A stretch of 64,000 nucleotides of DNA from an uncultured Sphingomonadaceae bacterium (GCA_947503245.1 CANNCV010000001.1:309501-373500), one strand, 5' to 3'; positions 9,347 through 19,408 are shown, counted from the first letter of the stretch. Program-made: numbers and translations. The notes: a model not told the origin generated them from the sequence alone.

Positions 9347-10147
9347 TCAGTTTGCAGCGATTTTGCGCGTGCCGGGCGGCGGCGGATCATGCGGCGGGCC
9401 AGCAAAGCATTGCGCCATGCCCATCCATTGATGCGCAATCGCGCCGGTCACGGCCAAATCCGTATCGGCAATATTGCGCGTCTGGGTCACCACCTGACAA
9501 AACTCCTCTGCTTTGCCGCTAATATGCTCCTCAGCAACATCCTCACCATATGTCCATAATGCGCCCGATGGCGCGGTCAGTTCAAGATAGGGCATTGCGG
9601 GCGGAATATCCATTTTGCGGTTTTTATATGTCCAGCCAAATGTATTGACGCCCAGCACCACAATATTGCGAATATGGTCGCCATTTTGCCGCTTCTGGCC
9701 AAGCGCATCATAAAGCGCCTGTGCATGCGCCCAGCTTTCCATCAAACGCGCGGTGATAGATGAGCGCGCGCTCATGCTAGGCCCCGCCCATGCGACGCGC
9801 TGTTTGGGGTCTGCTGCTGCAAAATGATCGGCCAAGAAGGGGTAAAAAGCGGCCCACTCAGCCACCAAAGCCGGGCCGGACAGGCCGCTGCAATAATCCG
9901 CTTCAAAAGCGCTCATGCCGCCCTTGGCAACCGCAGAACCCGCTTTCGCAAAGAAATCGCGAAAGCCCGCTTCATCGGTTAGCGAAAGATCAGCCGCGAT
10001 ATTCCAGACATGCAAATGCCGCAATATGGCATCCCCGCTCCAGCCCTTAAACGCTGTCGGCTTGGCCAGCGCATCGCCATCCAGCGCAGAGACCAGCCCA
10101 TGAATGGCATCGCATTCACTGCGGAAATCTTGGGCTTGCTGCATCAT
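9347..10147 (-). CDS. TIGR03084-type metal-binding (DinB-like) protein
   Basis: Resembles the TIGR03084 branch of the DinB/mycothiol maleylpyruvate isomerase N-terminal superfamily: four-helix-bundle proteins that bind a metal through histidines. Visible features are GWSGDAILRHLHVWN near residue 40 and ESWAHAQALYDALG near residue 150. The start at 10147 (MMQQAQDF) is preferred; the residues upstream of it are basic and unlike the family, and they would run into the preceding gene. The reaction is unknown. It overlaps the DUF6445 gene only if the longer start is used. Confidence 0.75.
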   Translation of the reverse strand: MMQQAQDFRSECDAIHGLVSALDGDALAKPTAFKGWSGDAILRHLHVWNIAADLSLTDEAGFRDFFAKAGSAVAKGGMSAFEADYCSGLSGPALVAEWAAFYPFLADHFAAADPKQRVAWAGPSMSARSSITARLMESWAHAQALYDALGQKRQNGDHIRNIVVLGVNTFGWTYKNRKMDIPPAMPYLELTAPSGALWTYGEDVAEEHISGKAEEFCQVVTQTRNIADTDLAVTGAIAHQWMGMAQCFAGPPHDPPPPGTRKIAAN

Positions 10148-10200
10148 CTCTATCCTGTTTCGCTCTCTTCGCTGTGCGTTATCTTTGCCATTTGCTGGCT

Positions 10201-10815
10201 TCACTGGCCCGTTTTCTTCAAAAACATCAGCATGACCAGCCGCGCGTCTTCATCGCTCTTGCCAAAGCCCGGCCCAGCATCATGAAACAGCCACGGGCTG
10301 AACAGGATCAGGCGGTTAAACCGCATAGGGGCGGTCATCACCTTTTCCCAGCGCGCGGGCTTATTTGTGTCGGCATTGACCGTTTGCTCCACCGCAGCAT
10401 TGACATCATCAAAGCCGGATTTGGCCAGCGCATCCGGCATTGTCGGAATACGCTCCAATCCACTTGGCTTATGGCGGAAAAAGCTGGTGCCGCCTTTGCA
10501 ATGCTCTGGTTCACTCAAATACAAAATGCCCGAATAGTCGCACGGGTCAATATGCACGCCGGTTACGCCCTTATCCGCCTTTTTGGTGATGCGGCAATGG
10601 CCGTGCAGCGTGCTGCTGTCCCCGGTAACAGAGACGCCGATAGTGCGCGATAATTTGTCGTTCAGTCCGCTAATATCCAGCGCTTCATCAGATGTAATAC
10701 CAGGGTAATTGCCGCGTTTATTTGCCGGATTATAATCCAGCGCCAGCGCCGCCCTGCGCACGGCATAAGGGTCGGCCAGAAAATCGTCCAAAATGATGAT
10801 GGAGGGTAGCGCCAT
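10201..10815 (-). CDS. DUF6445 / 2-oxoglutarate-oxygenase-like protein
   Basis: A 204-residue protein resembling the DUF6445 family, often seen beside tryptophan halogenase or TonB-receptor genes in sphingomonads. It has the outline of a Fe(II)/2-oxoglutarate dioxygenase fold: an HxD-type motif in VHIDPCDYSGILYL, a distal histidine in LFSPWLFHDAGPGFG, and a C-terminal arginine in DARLVMLMF. No halogenase is nearby. The substrate is unknown. It is followed by the TIGR03084-type gene and preceded by a strong terminator that isolates it from the fad genes. Confidence 0.7.
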   Translation of the reverse strand: MALPSIIILDDFLADPYAVRRAALALDYNPANKRGNYPGITSDEALDISGLNDKLSRTIGVSVTGDSSTLHGHCRITKKADKGVTGVHIDPCDYSGILYLSEPEHCKGGTSFFRHKPSGLERIPTMPDALAKSGFDDVNAAVEQTVNADTNKPARWEKVMTAPMRFNRLILFSPWLFHDAGPGFGKSDEDARLVMLMFLKKTGQ

Positions 10816-10880
10816 ATCTCTGGTCTATCGGGCCGCTCGATAAATGAAAAGGGGCAGCAAAAGAAAAGAGCGTGCACGAT

Positions 10881-10915
10881 AAAAGGCCGCGCCAGCAATT
10901 TGGCGCGGCCTTTTT
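10881..10915. terminator. Rho-independent terminator after the fad operon
   Basis: A perfect 10-bp stem, GGCCGCGCCA (10885-10894) with TGGCGCGGCC (10901-10910), around a 6-base loop. It is flanked by AAAA on the left and TTTTT on the right, so it could terminate on either strand. In context it ends fadJ transcription, 33 bases past its stop. Confidence 0.9.
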
Positions 10916-10947
10916 CTGTGTCACATGCGGTAATGAAAGCGGCTTTA

Positions 10948-13140
10948 TCAGGCGGCTTTATAAAAAGTCTCGCCCTTATCGGCTTTATCGCGGAAAGACA
11001 TTGGCGGGTTGAAACGCTCGCCATGTTGCTGCGCCAGATTGTCCGCGATACGGACAAAATTATCAACGCCCATGGTGTCGATATGGCTCATCGGGCCGCC
11101 GGTCCATGGCGCAAAGCCCCAGCCGAAAATCGCGCCCAGATCAGCAGATTGCGGATCGCTCACCACCTCTTCATGATAGCATTGCGCCGTAGCAATCAGC
11201 TGAATGAACATAAGGCGCTGCTGCACCTCCTCAACACTGGGCTGCACCTCGGCGAGCGGGAAGTGATCGGTAATGCCCTTCCACAGACCCTTTTTATTGC
11301 CCTTATCATCATAGTCATAAAAGCCCGCGCCAAAGCGGCGGCCCGAACGGCCCAGCTTATTGACCATCAGCTCAAACAATTCTTCATTGCCCGATGGTTT
11401 ATAATCATCACCCAATTCTTCCTTGGTTGATTGCATCACGTCATAGCCCAGCTTCAACGTGGTTTCATCCACCACGGCCAGCGGACCGATTGGCATGCCC
11501 ATATGCACAGCGGCATTTTCAATCAGCGCCATGGAAACGCCTTCGGAAATCATCAGCATCGCTTCACCAGCATAAGGCGGGAAAACGCGGTTGGTATAGA
11601 ACCCGCGCACATCTTTCACCACGATAGGCGTTTTGCGGATTTTTGCGTTATAATCCAACGCAACAGCCAGCGCTTTGTCGCCAGTCTTGTCGCCCGGAAT
11701 AATCTCCAGCAACGGCATTTTCTCAACCGGTGAGAAAAAGTGCATGCCAATAAACTGGTCAGGCCGCTCAGAATTTTTCGCCAGACCGGTGATTGGCAAG
11801 GTTGAGGTGTTGGACGCGAAAATGACGTCCTTACCAATAACCGCCTCTGTTTTCTTAATCACATCGGCCTTGACATCCGGACGCTCAAACACCGCTTCGA
11901 TAATCAGATCAACATCTTTCAGATCATCATAATTATCGGTCGGCGTAATGCGCGCCATAAAGGCATCGGCCTTTTCCTGCGTCATCTTGCCGCGCTTCAC
12001 CGCTTTGTCGACAATCTTCTGGCTATAGGCCACGGCCTTTTGCGCATCCTCAACACTGCGGTCGAGCACGACCACATCCATGCCGCCTTTCACCGTGACA
12101 TGGGTGATGCCAGAGCCCATCAGACCGCCGCCCAATACGCCGACCTTTTTCAGATCAGATTTCGGCACGCCTTCGGGACGCGCAGCACCTTTTTCCGCCG
12201 CCTGCTTGTTGACGAACAATGTGCGGATCATATTTTTGGCATTCGCGCCAGACAGCAATTTGGTGAAATATTTTGATTCCACCCGCAATGCGGTATCAAT
12301 CGGCAACATGGAGCCTTCATACAGGCAGGACAATATGGCCTGCACCGCTGGATAATTGCCCTTGCTTTGCTTTAGCGCCATGGTTGTTGCGCCCATATAA
12401 AGCGGCACGGAACGCGGGTCCATTGACCCTGCGCCGCCAGGGAATTTATAGCCCTTTTTATCCCATGGTGCGCTGGCTTTGGGGTTGTCTTTGACCCATT
12501 GTTTGGCCTGCGCAACCACTTGATCAGCCGGCACAACCGCATGCACAATGCCTTGCGCCAAAGCCGCTTGCGGATTGGCCGGTTTGCCGGACAAGATCAT
12601 CATGCCAGCACCCTGCAAGCCGATAAGACGTGGCAAACGCTGCGTGCCGCCGCCGCCGGGCAGAAGGCCGACCTGGCTTTCAGGCAGGCCAAGCTGAATT
12701 TTCGGATGATCGGCACATACGCGGTAATGGCAGGCCAGAGCCAGCTCCAAACCGCCGCCCAGCGCCAGACCATTAAGGGCACAAGCAACCGGCTTTGCGT
12801 GCGCTGCACCTTTGACCAGATCTTTATTGCTGTTGCCGCCGGTTTCCATCTTGCGCAGCGTGCCGTTCAGCGCCCACGCGCCCTCAAAGGCTTCGGCCAT
12901 AGTGGTCGCCTTGGTCGCGCCCAGCATATTTAGGTCAGCACCAGCCAGAAAGCCCGATGCCTTGCCCGATGTAATCACCAGCCCTTTAATAGCGTCATTG
13001 CCGATAAATTCGTCGATGAATTTCGGGAAATCCGCCATCAAATCGGCATTCCAGACATTCATGGACTGGCCCGGCAGATCAATGGTCATCAGCGCAATGC
13101 CGTCATCATCAATATCAATGCTAAAACTTTTATAGGTCAT
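10948..13140 (-). CDS. fadJ: Bifunctional enoyl-CoA hydratase / 3-hydroxyacyl-CoA dehydrogenase
   Basis: Multifunctional beta-oxidation alpha subunit. The N-terminal crotonase domain (about residues 1-290) has FLAGADLNML for the oxyanion hole and GLPESQVGLLPGGGGTQRLP carrying the catalytic glutamates. The NAD-binding domain starts near residue 330 with VGVLGGGLMGSGITHVTVKG, followed by HFFSPVEKMPLLEI and the C-terminal dehydrogenase domains. At 730 residues it fits the FadJ/FadB-like class. The upstream thiolase would complete the cycle, converting acyl-CoA stepwise to acetyl-CoA. AGGAA lies before the ATG. FadB-type and FadJ-type cannot be strictly distinguished by eye. Confidence 0.93.
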   Translation of the reverse strand: MTYKSFSIDIDDDGIALMTIDLPGQSMNVWNADLMADFPKFIDEFIGNDAIKGLVITSGKASGFLAGADLNMLGATKATTMAEAFEGAWALNGTLRKMETGGNSNKDLVKGAAHAKPVACALNGLALGGGLELALACHYRVCADHPKIQLGLPESQVGLLPGGGGTQRLPRLIGLQGAGMMILSGKPANPQAALAQGIVHAVVPADQVVAQAKQWVKDNPKASAPWDKKGYKFPGGAGSMDPRSVPLYMGATTMALKQSKGNYPAVQAILSCLYEGSMLPIDTALRVESKYFTKLLSGANAKNMIRTLFVNKQAAEKGAARPEGVPKSDLKKVGVLGGGLMGSGITHVTVKGGMDVVVLDRSVEDAQKAVAYSQKIVDKAVKRGKMTQEKADAFMARITPTDNYDDLKDVDLIIEAVFERPDVKADVIKKTEAVIGKDVIFASNTSTLPITGLAKNSERPDQFIGMHFFSPVEKMPLLEIIPGDKTGDKALAVALDYNAKIRKTPIVVKDVRGFYTNRVFPPYAGEAMLMISEGVSMALIENAAVHMGMPIGPLAVVDETTLKLGYDVMQSTKEELGDDYKPSGNEELFELMVNKLGRSGRRFGAGFYDYDDKGNKKGLWKGITDHFPLAEVQPSVEEVQQRLMFIQLIATAQCYHEEVVSDPQSADLGAIFGWGFAPWTGGPMSHIDTMGVDNFVRIADNLAQQHGERFNPPMSFRDKADKGETFYKAA

Positions 13141-13263
13141 ATTCTTATTCCTGCATTCTCAAAAAAACCCCGTCATGCTGCGCCTGTTACACGCATTGCC
13201 CCTTTTGATATTGCAAAGGCGGCGCTGTTACAGGCTGATAGCCAAGGGTCTATTTTTAACGGT

Positions 13264-14475
13264 TCACACGCGCTCAATAATCGTGGCGATGCCCATGCCG
13301 CCGCCAATGCACAATGTTGTCAGCGCGGTGGATTTGCCGGTACGTTCCAGCTCATCCAGCACCGTGCCCAGAACCATTGCGCCGGTCGCGCCTAGCGGGT
13401 GGCCCATGGCAATCGCGCCGCCATTGACGTTAATCTCACTATGGTCAACCGACAGGGCATCCATGAAGCGCAATACCACAGCGGCAAAGGCTTCGTTCAA
13501 TTCCCACAGATCAATATCGCTGGCGCTCATGCCTGCACGGTCCAGCGCTTTTTGCGCGGCAAATTCAGGGCCGGTCAACATGATCGTCGGCTCTGAACCG
13601 ATAGCCGCCATGGACACAATGCGCGCACGCGGTTTGATACCATATTTTGCTGCGGCACCTTCATTGCCGATCAATACGGCCGCAGAGCCATCAACAATAC
13701 CGGAAGAATTGCCCGCATGATGAACATGGTTGATTTTCTCAACATCAGGGTGCTTCAAGATCGCGACATCGTTAAAGCCAGGCATTTGCTCGCCCATCAT
13801 TTGGAACGCTGGATTTAACGCGCCCAATGATTGCATATCAGTTTCTGGCCGCATCAGTTCGTCATGGTCGAGAATGACCTCACCAATAACGTCGCGGATC
13901 GGCAAGATGGATTTTGCAAAGCGACCTTCATCCCATGCCATTTTGGCGCGCTTCTGGCTCTCCACCGCATAAGCGTCAACATCATCACGGCTATAGCCAT
14001 ATTTTGATGCAATCAAATCGGCAGAAATACCTTGCGGCACCATATATTCTTTAAAGCCCAAAGCAGGGTCAGCCATGCCGCCCATGCCATCTGAACCCAT
14101 AGGAATGCGGCTCATAGCCTCAACACCGCCGCCAATGGCCAGATCAGCTTCGCCCGACGCAATTTTGCCTGCAGCAATATTAACGGCTTCTAATCCTGAA
14201 CCACAAAAGCGGTTCACCTGAATAGCCGAAGTCGTCTGCGCATAGCCTGCATCCAATACGGCAGACCGAGAGATGACCGCGCCTTGCTCACCCACAGGTG
14301 AAACACAGCCAAATGCAACATCTTCTACAGCGTCAGCGGGCAGATCATTACGATCGCGCACAGAGCCTAATACCTGACTGGCCAGATTGAGCGCTGTAAT
14401 TTCATGCAGTGATCCGTCTTTGCGGCCCTTGCCGCGCGGGGAACGGACCGCATCATAAATAAAGGCGTCGGTCAT
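13264..14475 (-). CDS. fadA: Acetyl-CoA acyltransferase (thiolase)
   Basis: Beta-ketothiolase releasing acetyl-CoA from 3-ketoacyl-CoA. The catalytic nucleophile cysteine is in NRFCGSGLEAVN near residue 90; the C-terminal active-site motifs are NGGAIAMGHPLGATGA (His) and LCIGGGMGIA (Cys). At 403 residues it is normal. It is the first gene of a two-gene operon with the fadJ-like gene (123-base gap). A perfect palindrome about 115 bases upstream is a candidate operator. The acetoacetyl-CoA thiolase role cannot be excluded, but pairing with fadJ favours beta-oxidation. Confidence 0.92.
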   Translation of the reverse strand: MTDAFIYDAVRSPRGKGRKDGSLHEITALNLASQVLGSVRDRNDLPADAVEDVAFGCVSPVGEQGAVISRSAVLDAGYAQTTSAIQVNRFCGSGLEAVNIAAGKIASGEADLAIGGGVEAMSRIPMGSDGMGGMADPALGFKEYMVPQGISADLIASKYGYSRDDVDAYAVESQKRAKMAWDEGRFAKSILPIRDVIGEVILDHDELMRPETDMQSLGALNPAFQMMGEQMPGFNDVAILKHPDVEKINHVHHAGNSSGIVDGSAAVLIGNEGAAAKYGIKPRARIVSMAAIGSEPTIMLTGPEFAAQKALDRAGMSASDIDLWELNEAFAAVVLRFMDALSVDHSEINVNGGAIAMGHPLGATGAMVLGTVLDELERTGKSTALTTLCIGGGMGIATIIERV

Positions 14476-14842
14476 GCGAATTTTCCTTATTCTTCAAACT
14501 AAAGGGATCATAAGGCTGCATAGGGGGCATGCGGCCATGTGATATGTTGGAGCGCTTATTATCCTTTGCAACCCGGCCATGCAAGCCGTTTAATCGGCTG
14601 ATTAAACATTTGCTGGCGGCTTTTTGATGCAATGTGGCGGTCATTACGCGCCCGACCAAAAAGCGCTGAGAGGCGACCAAACGCATTCGTCGAATCACAG
14701 CCCTCAAATACAAGCTTAGTTCTGGACTTGGGTATTTCCTTGATTATGCAGGGATATAGCAACTGTGCTGAACAATTTGTTGCGGTGCTGTCTCTATTAT
14801 CACGCGGGCATATCGTCGTCCGCAATCTCGGGGGAATTTCTG
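14476..14842. promoter_or_regulatory. Divergent intergenic region, fad operon versus ABC transporter
   Basis: This 367-base gap must contain the promoters of both the leftward thiolase/fadJ operon and the rightward ABC operon. Apart from the 20-base palindrome listed separately I see no convincing -10/-35 pair. Short open frames here have no family resemblance. Confidence 0.6.
14588..14607. promoter_or_regulatory. Palindromic operator candidate upstream of the thiolase
   Basis: GTTTAATCGGCTGATTAAAC has perfect 8-base arms around a 4-base spacer, the geometry of a TetR-type or similar dimer site. It lies 113-132 bases upstream of the thiolase start and about 235 bases upstream of the ABC ATPase start. 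Control of the beta-oxidation operon by a fatty-acid-responsive repressor is inference; no regulator gene is adjacent. Confidence 0.6.
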
Positions 14843-15730
14843 ATGTTGAAGCTCGAAAATGTTACACATGTTTATCCAAATGGTACCAAGGCTCTGGATA
14901 ATGTAACGCTTGAAATTCCCAAAGGAATGTTTGGCCTGCTGGGGCCAAATGGTGCGGGCAAATCGACATTGATGCGTACGGTTGCAACTTTGCAGACCCC
15001 GACACAGGGCTCCATTCATTTTGGTGATCTCGACATTCTGGCCGAACCGGAAAAGCTCCGCGAGACCTTGGGCTATTTGCCGCAGGACTTTGGCGTTTAC
15101 CCGCGGGTCAGCGCCTATGCCATGCTGGAGCATATGACTGTACTGAAAGGGATAGCCAATAAGGCCGACCGCAAACTGACTGTGGAAACACTTCTTAATC
15201 AAACCAATTTATGGGATGTGCGCAACAAAGCCATTGCCGGTTTTTCAGGCGGCATGCGCCAGCGTTTTGGCATTGCGCAAGCATTGATCGGCAATCCTGA
15301 ACTGATCATTGTCGATGAACCAACGGCCGGCCTTGACCCCGAAGAACGCAACCGTTTCCTCAACCTGCTGGCCGCTATTGGCGAAAATGTGGTGATTATT
15401 CTTTCCACCCATATCGTTGAAGATGTCGCCGATCTTTGCCCGAAAGCCGCCGTGATTGCGCAGGGCAAAATCCGTCTTGAGGGCGCTCCTAATGAACTTA
15501 TGGCCAATGTCGCAGGCAAAGTCTGGGCCAAGACAATTATGCGCGATGAGCTGGATGAATATAAAGCAAAATATGATGTCATTTCGACCCGATTATTCGC
15601 TGGTGAACTGATCATCCATATTCATAATGAGAATGACCCTGCCAATGGCTTTGTTCAAGTCGATGGCGGGCTTGAGGATGTCTATTTCTCTACGCTGGCC
15701 GCCACCCGTCGCAGCGACATTGCAGCCTGA
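14843..15730 (+). CDS. ABC transporter ATP-binding protein
   Basis: Cytoplasmic ATPase subunit of a CcmA/NatA-like ABC-2 transporter. Walker A (GPNGAGKST), signature (FSGGMRQRFG), Walker B (LIIVDEPTAGLD) and the switch histidine (LSTHIVED) are all present, so it should be active. The start at 14843 follows a GGGGGA ribosome-binding site and begins with the expected MLKLENVTHVYPNG; an upstream ATG adds unrelated residues. The next gene, 12 bases on, is its dedicated permease fused to a peptidase. The cargo is unknown. Confidence 0.93.
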   Translation: MLKLENVTHVYPNGTKALDNVTLEIPKGMFGLLGPNGAGKSTLMRTVATLQTPTQGSIHFGDLDILAEPEKLRETLGYLPQDFGVYPRVSAYAMLEHMTVLKGIANKADRKLTVETLLNQTNLWDVRNKAIAGFSGGMRQRFGIAQALIGNPELIIVDEPTAGLDPEERNRFLNLLAAIGENVVIILSTHIVEDVADLCPKAAVIAQGKIRLEGAPNELMANVAGKVWAKTIMRDELDEYKAKYDVISTRLFAGELIIHIHNENDPANGFVQVDGGLEDVYFSTLAATRRSDIAA

Positions 15731-15742
15731 GGAGACAGAACC

Positions 15743-18700
15743 ATGTTTGCCAATATCGCCGCATTCGAATTTCGATATCAGTTAAAAAACCCGGTTTTCT
15801 GGGTGGTCGCCATATTATTCTTCCTGTTGACCTTTGCTTCGGTCACTTGGGATAATGTGCAGATCGGTTCTGCTGGGAACACCAATGTCAACAGCCCGCT
15901 GGCCATATTGCGCATACATAGCATATTGACGATCTTTTATATGTTTGTGACCACGGCTTTTGTGGCCAATGTGGTATTGCGCGACAGCGAAAGCGGCTTT
16001 GGGCCTATGGTGCTCTCCACCAAGGTTTCAAAATTTGACTATTTGATAGGCCGCTTCACTGGCGCATTCGGCATAGCATGTGCTGCGTTTCTGGTCGTAC
16101 CTCTGGCTATCTTCATTGGCTCATTAGCGCCATGGCTCGACCCCGAAACTCTAGGGCCCAATAAGCTAACCTATTATGCATTTGCCTATTTTGTGGTTGC
16201 GGTGCCGGGCATTTTCCTGACATCGGCCATCTTCTTTGCCGTAGCAACCATCACACGTTCGATGATGTACAGCTATATTGCTGTCGTTATCTTTATGGTT
16301 CTGTATTTCACAATGATTGGCGTATTGTCATCAAAAGCAGAATTGCGATATCTGGCCACATATGTTGACCCCTTTGGCAGCGGTGCCATTGGAAATGTGA
16401 CGCGCTATTGGACAGCGGCTGAAAGCAATACGCAATTACCGCCACTTTCTGGAGAATTACTCTATAACCGCTTGTTATGGACTGCCCTTGGTCTGGGCGC
16501 GTTATTCTTTGCATTTGCCCGCTTTAGCTTTGCCCAAAAAGGGGCAAGCAAACGGCAAATGCGCCGTGAAGCCAAAAAGGCGCAAAAACTCTCTGCTACA
16601 GCGCCGAAAGTCGCCAGCATTTTGCCCACAACCAACGTACGCGGCACGGCCATGGCACAGCTTTGGGCGCAAATGCGGCTGGAAATGCGCATGGTGATGC
16701 GCAGTCCCGCATTTTTTGTGCTTATCTTTATCGGTTTGATAAATACGCTTGCCGGGCTAGTGTTTGGTGCAGAGGCCTATGGTGCTCCTGCCTACCCCAG
16801 AACCTTCCTGTACATCTCTATTATGATGGGCACCTTCACCTTATTCCCCATCATCATTTCCATTTATTATGCAGGTGAATTGGTCTGGCGTGACCGTGAC
16901 CGCAAAATGCACGAAATTATTGACGCAACACCATTGCCCAATTGGGGCCATATGGTGCCCAAAACAATCGGCGTCAGTCTGGTGCTGTTCTTTGCTTTGT
17001 TAATGGGCTCATTGGCCGGTATTTTGATCCAGCTCGTTCGCGGACCAGAAGCCATTAATGTCATCCAGCATTTGACCTGGTATGTTTTGCCCAACGGTAT
17101 AGACATGATCATATTGGCTGTCTTGGCCGTATTCATTCAGGCACTCAGCCCGAACAAATATATCGGCTGGGCACTCATGGTGCTTTATATTGTCGCAAGC
17201 ATTATATTTACCGCTATAGGCTTGGGCCACCCGCTCATCCTTTATGGCAATGGTGCGCCAACTCCGGCCTTCTCTGATATCAATGGCAATAATATCAATG
17301 CCGCTCTTGGCTGGTGGCTACGCCTTTACTGGGGCGCATTCGCTATATTGCTTGCCATTGGTGCGCATTTATTATGGCGGCGTGGCACGGAACATAGCCT
17401 TATGCCCCGTATCAGGCAGATACCCCGCAGGCTGATTTCCGGTGCCGGGATATTGGCATTAGGCGCAACCGGTGTTGCCGCAGCCACAGGCGCGAATATC
17501 TATTACAACACCAATGTGCTGAATGATTATCGCACGCCGGATGATGTCGAAAAAGCACTGGCAGAATATGAGAAGAAATATCTGAAATATGAATCGGTGC
17601 TGCAACCTTCAGTTACGGATATCGCCATAAAGGCAGATCTTTATCCGCATCAGAAACGCGCTGAATTTACCGGCACCTATCAATTGACTAATGATACCGG
17701 GGCGCCTGTCGAGCAGTTGCATGTTAGACTCCCCGACCCGAATATTGAAGTAATCGACCTCAAAGTGCCTGGCGCAAAACGTACATTGGATGATGGCGAA
17801 TATAAATATTATATTTTCACATTCGATACGCCCTTGGCGCCCAATGCTAAGGCCAGCCTGTCTTTCACGACACGCCGTGAGCAAAAGGGTCTACCAGCAC
17901 TGGGTGATGATACGCGTCTGGTGCGCAATGGTACGTTCCTGAACAATAGCGAATTTGCGCCGCAGATCGGTATGGATCGCAACGGTTTGTTGCAAGACCG
18001 TGCGACCCGCCGCAGCTATGATCTTGAGCCAGAACTGCGTTTGGCAAAGCTGGAAGATGAATCTGCGCGCACACGCAATTATGCTGGCAATGCTGATTGG
18101 GTGAATGCTGATATCACTATCACCACTCGCGCTGACCAGATCGCTATAGCGCCGGGCAGCAAGGTGAGCGACACAGTCTCTGGTGACAGACGCACAGCGC
18201 GCTTTACATCAACCTCACCAATATTGGCATTCTTCTCCATTCAGTCTGCAGATTTTGAAGTGAAGAGCCGTAGCGTTGATGGCGTAGATCTCAGTGTCTA
18301 TTATCATGATAGCCATGATTACAATGTTGAGCGTATGCTAAAGGCTGCCGAGGCGTCTCTGGCCTATTATAAAGCCAATTATGGGCCTTATCAGTTCGAC
18401 CATGCACGGATTATCGAATTTCCAGGCTATGCCAGCTTTGCTCAGGCTTTTGCCGGTACTATGCCCTATTCGGAATCCATCGGTTTTATCGCCAATATGG
18501 ACGATAGCGACGATATCGACTTTGTAACCTATGTGGTGGCGCATGAAATTGCTCACCAATATTGGGCGCACCAGCTGATCAGTTCTGACCAGCAGGGTGG
18601 CACCTTACTGGTCGAAACAATGGCGCAATATTCGGCGCTGATGGTGATGAAAGAGCTATATGGCGAAGACAAGATTCGCCGCTTCCTGAAATTTGAACTG

Positions 18701-19345
18701 GACCGCTATCTAAATTCACGCGGTGCAGAAGTGATTGAGGAATTGCCGCTCTATCGTGTTGAGAACCAGCCTTATATCCATTATCGCAAAGGCGCAGTGG
18801 CTATGTATTTGTTGCAGGACAGGTTAGGTGAAAAACGCATGAACGCAGTGTTTGCGGACTTGCTCAATCGCTATCGTTTCAAGAGCCAACCTTATGCCAG
18901 TTCGCTGGATCTGGTAAATGGTTTGAAAACATTGGCGCGCAATCCCGGTGAAGAAGCCCTGATTGTCGATTTGCTGGAAAAGATCACAATTTACGATCTG
19001 AAAGCAGAAGACGCGACCACCAAGAAGACCGGTGGCAAAACATGGACAACCACCTTCACGGTTAAAGCGGACAAATTCTATGCTGACGGATTGGGCAAGG
19101 AAACCAAGGCCAAAGTGTCAGACATTATAGATGTTGGTGCCTTTACTGAACGGCCAGGCAATGAGGTATTTGCGAAGGCCAATGTGCTCTCAATGGCGCG
19201 TCAGCAGATACGGTCCGGTGAGCAGCAAATCACCATCGTGACGGACAAGAAGCCAAGCTTTGTCGGTATCGACCCCTATAACAAATATATCGACCGCAAT
19301 AGCGATGATAATGTGACCGATGTAGAGGACGAAACGGGCGCGTGA
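15743..19345 (+). CDS. ABC-2 permease fused to M1 family aminopeptidase
   Basis: A 1200-residue fusion. The N-terminal half has many hydrophobic segments in two ABC-2 permease-like blocks (about 1-270 and 310-590). The C-terminal half is a gluzincin peptidase facing the periplasm, with HEIAHQYWAHQL (HExxH) and the downstream glutamate in LLVETMAQYSAL. The aminopeptidase GAMEN loop is replaced by a region around AGTMPYSESIGF, so substrate selection probably differs from classical M1 exopeptidases. GAGGAGA precedes the ATG. The same fused architecture is known in other bacteria next to an ABC ATPase, as here. Transport and peptide cleavage may be coupled, but the substrate is not known. Confidence 0.9.
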   Translation: MFANIAAFEFRYQLKNPVFWVVAILFFLLTFASVTWDNVQIGSAGNTNVNSPLAILRIHSILTIFYMFVTTAFVANVVLRDSESGFGPMVLSTKVSKFDYLIGRFTGAFGIACAAFLVVPLAIFIGSLAPWLDPETLGPNKLTYYAFAYFVVAVPGIFLTSAIFFAVATITRSMMYSYIAVVIFMVLYFTMIGVLSSKAELRYLATYVDPFGSGAIGNVTRYWTAAESNTQLPPLSGELLYNRLLWTALGLGALFFAFARFSFAQKGASKRQMRREAKKAQKLSATAPKVASILPTTNVRGTAMAQLWAQMRLEMRMVMRSPAFFVLIFIGLINTLAGLVFGAEAYGAPAYPRTFLYISIMMGTFTLFPIIISIYYAGELVWRDRDRKMHEIIDATPLPNWGHMVPKTIGVSLVLFFALLMGSLAGILIQLVRGPEAINVIQHLTWYVLPNGIDMIILAVLAVFIQALSPNKYIGWALMVLYIVASIIFTAIGLGHPLILYGNGAPTPAFSDINGNNINAALGWWLRLYWGAFAILLAIGAHLLWRRGTEHSLMPRIRQIPRRLISGAGILALGATGVAAATGANIYYNTNVLNDYRTPDDVEKALAEYEKKYLKYESVLQPSVTDIAIKADLYPHQKRAEFTGTYQLTNDTGAPVEQLHVRLPDPNIEVIDLKVPGAKRTLDDGEYKYYIFTFDTPLAPNAKASLSFTTRREQKGLPALGDDTRLVRNGTFLNNSEFAPQIGMDRNGLLQDRATRRSYDLEPELRLAKLEDESARTRNYAGNADWVNADITITTRADQIAIAPGSKVSDTVSGDRRTARFTSTSPILAFFSIQSADFEVKSRSVDGVDLSVYYHDSHDYNVERMLKAAEASLAYYKANYGPYQFDHARIIEFPGYASFAQAFAGTMPYSESIGFIANMDDSDDIDFVTYVVAHEIAHQYWAHQLISSDQQGGTLLVETMAQYSALMVMKELYGEDKIRRFLKFELDRYLNSRGAEVIEELPLYRVENQPYIHYRKGAVAMYLLQDRLGEKRMNAVFADLLNRYRFKSQPYASSLDLVNGLKTLARNPGEEALIVDLLEKITIYDLKAEDATTKKTGGKTWTTTFTVKADKFYADGLGKETKAKVSDIIDVGAFTERPGNEVFAKANVLSMARQQIRSGEQQITIVTDKKPSFVGIDPYNKYIDRNSDDNVTDVEDETGA

Positions 19346-19408
19346 TGGAGCGAGAGGGATGATACTGCGTGGTGCGCAAACAAAAGCAATATGCACACCG
19401 GCAGAAAA

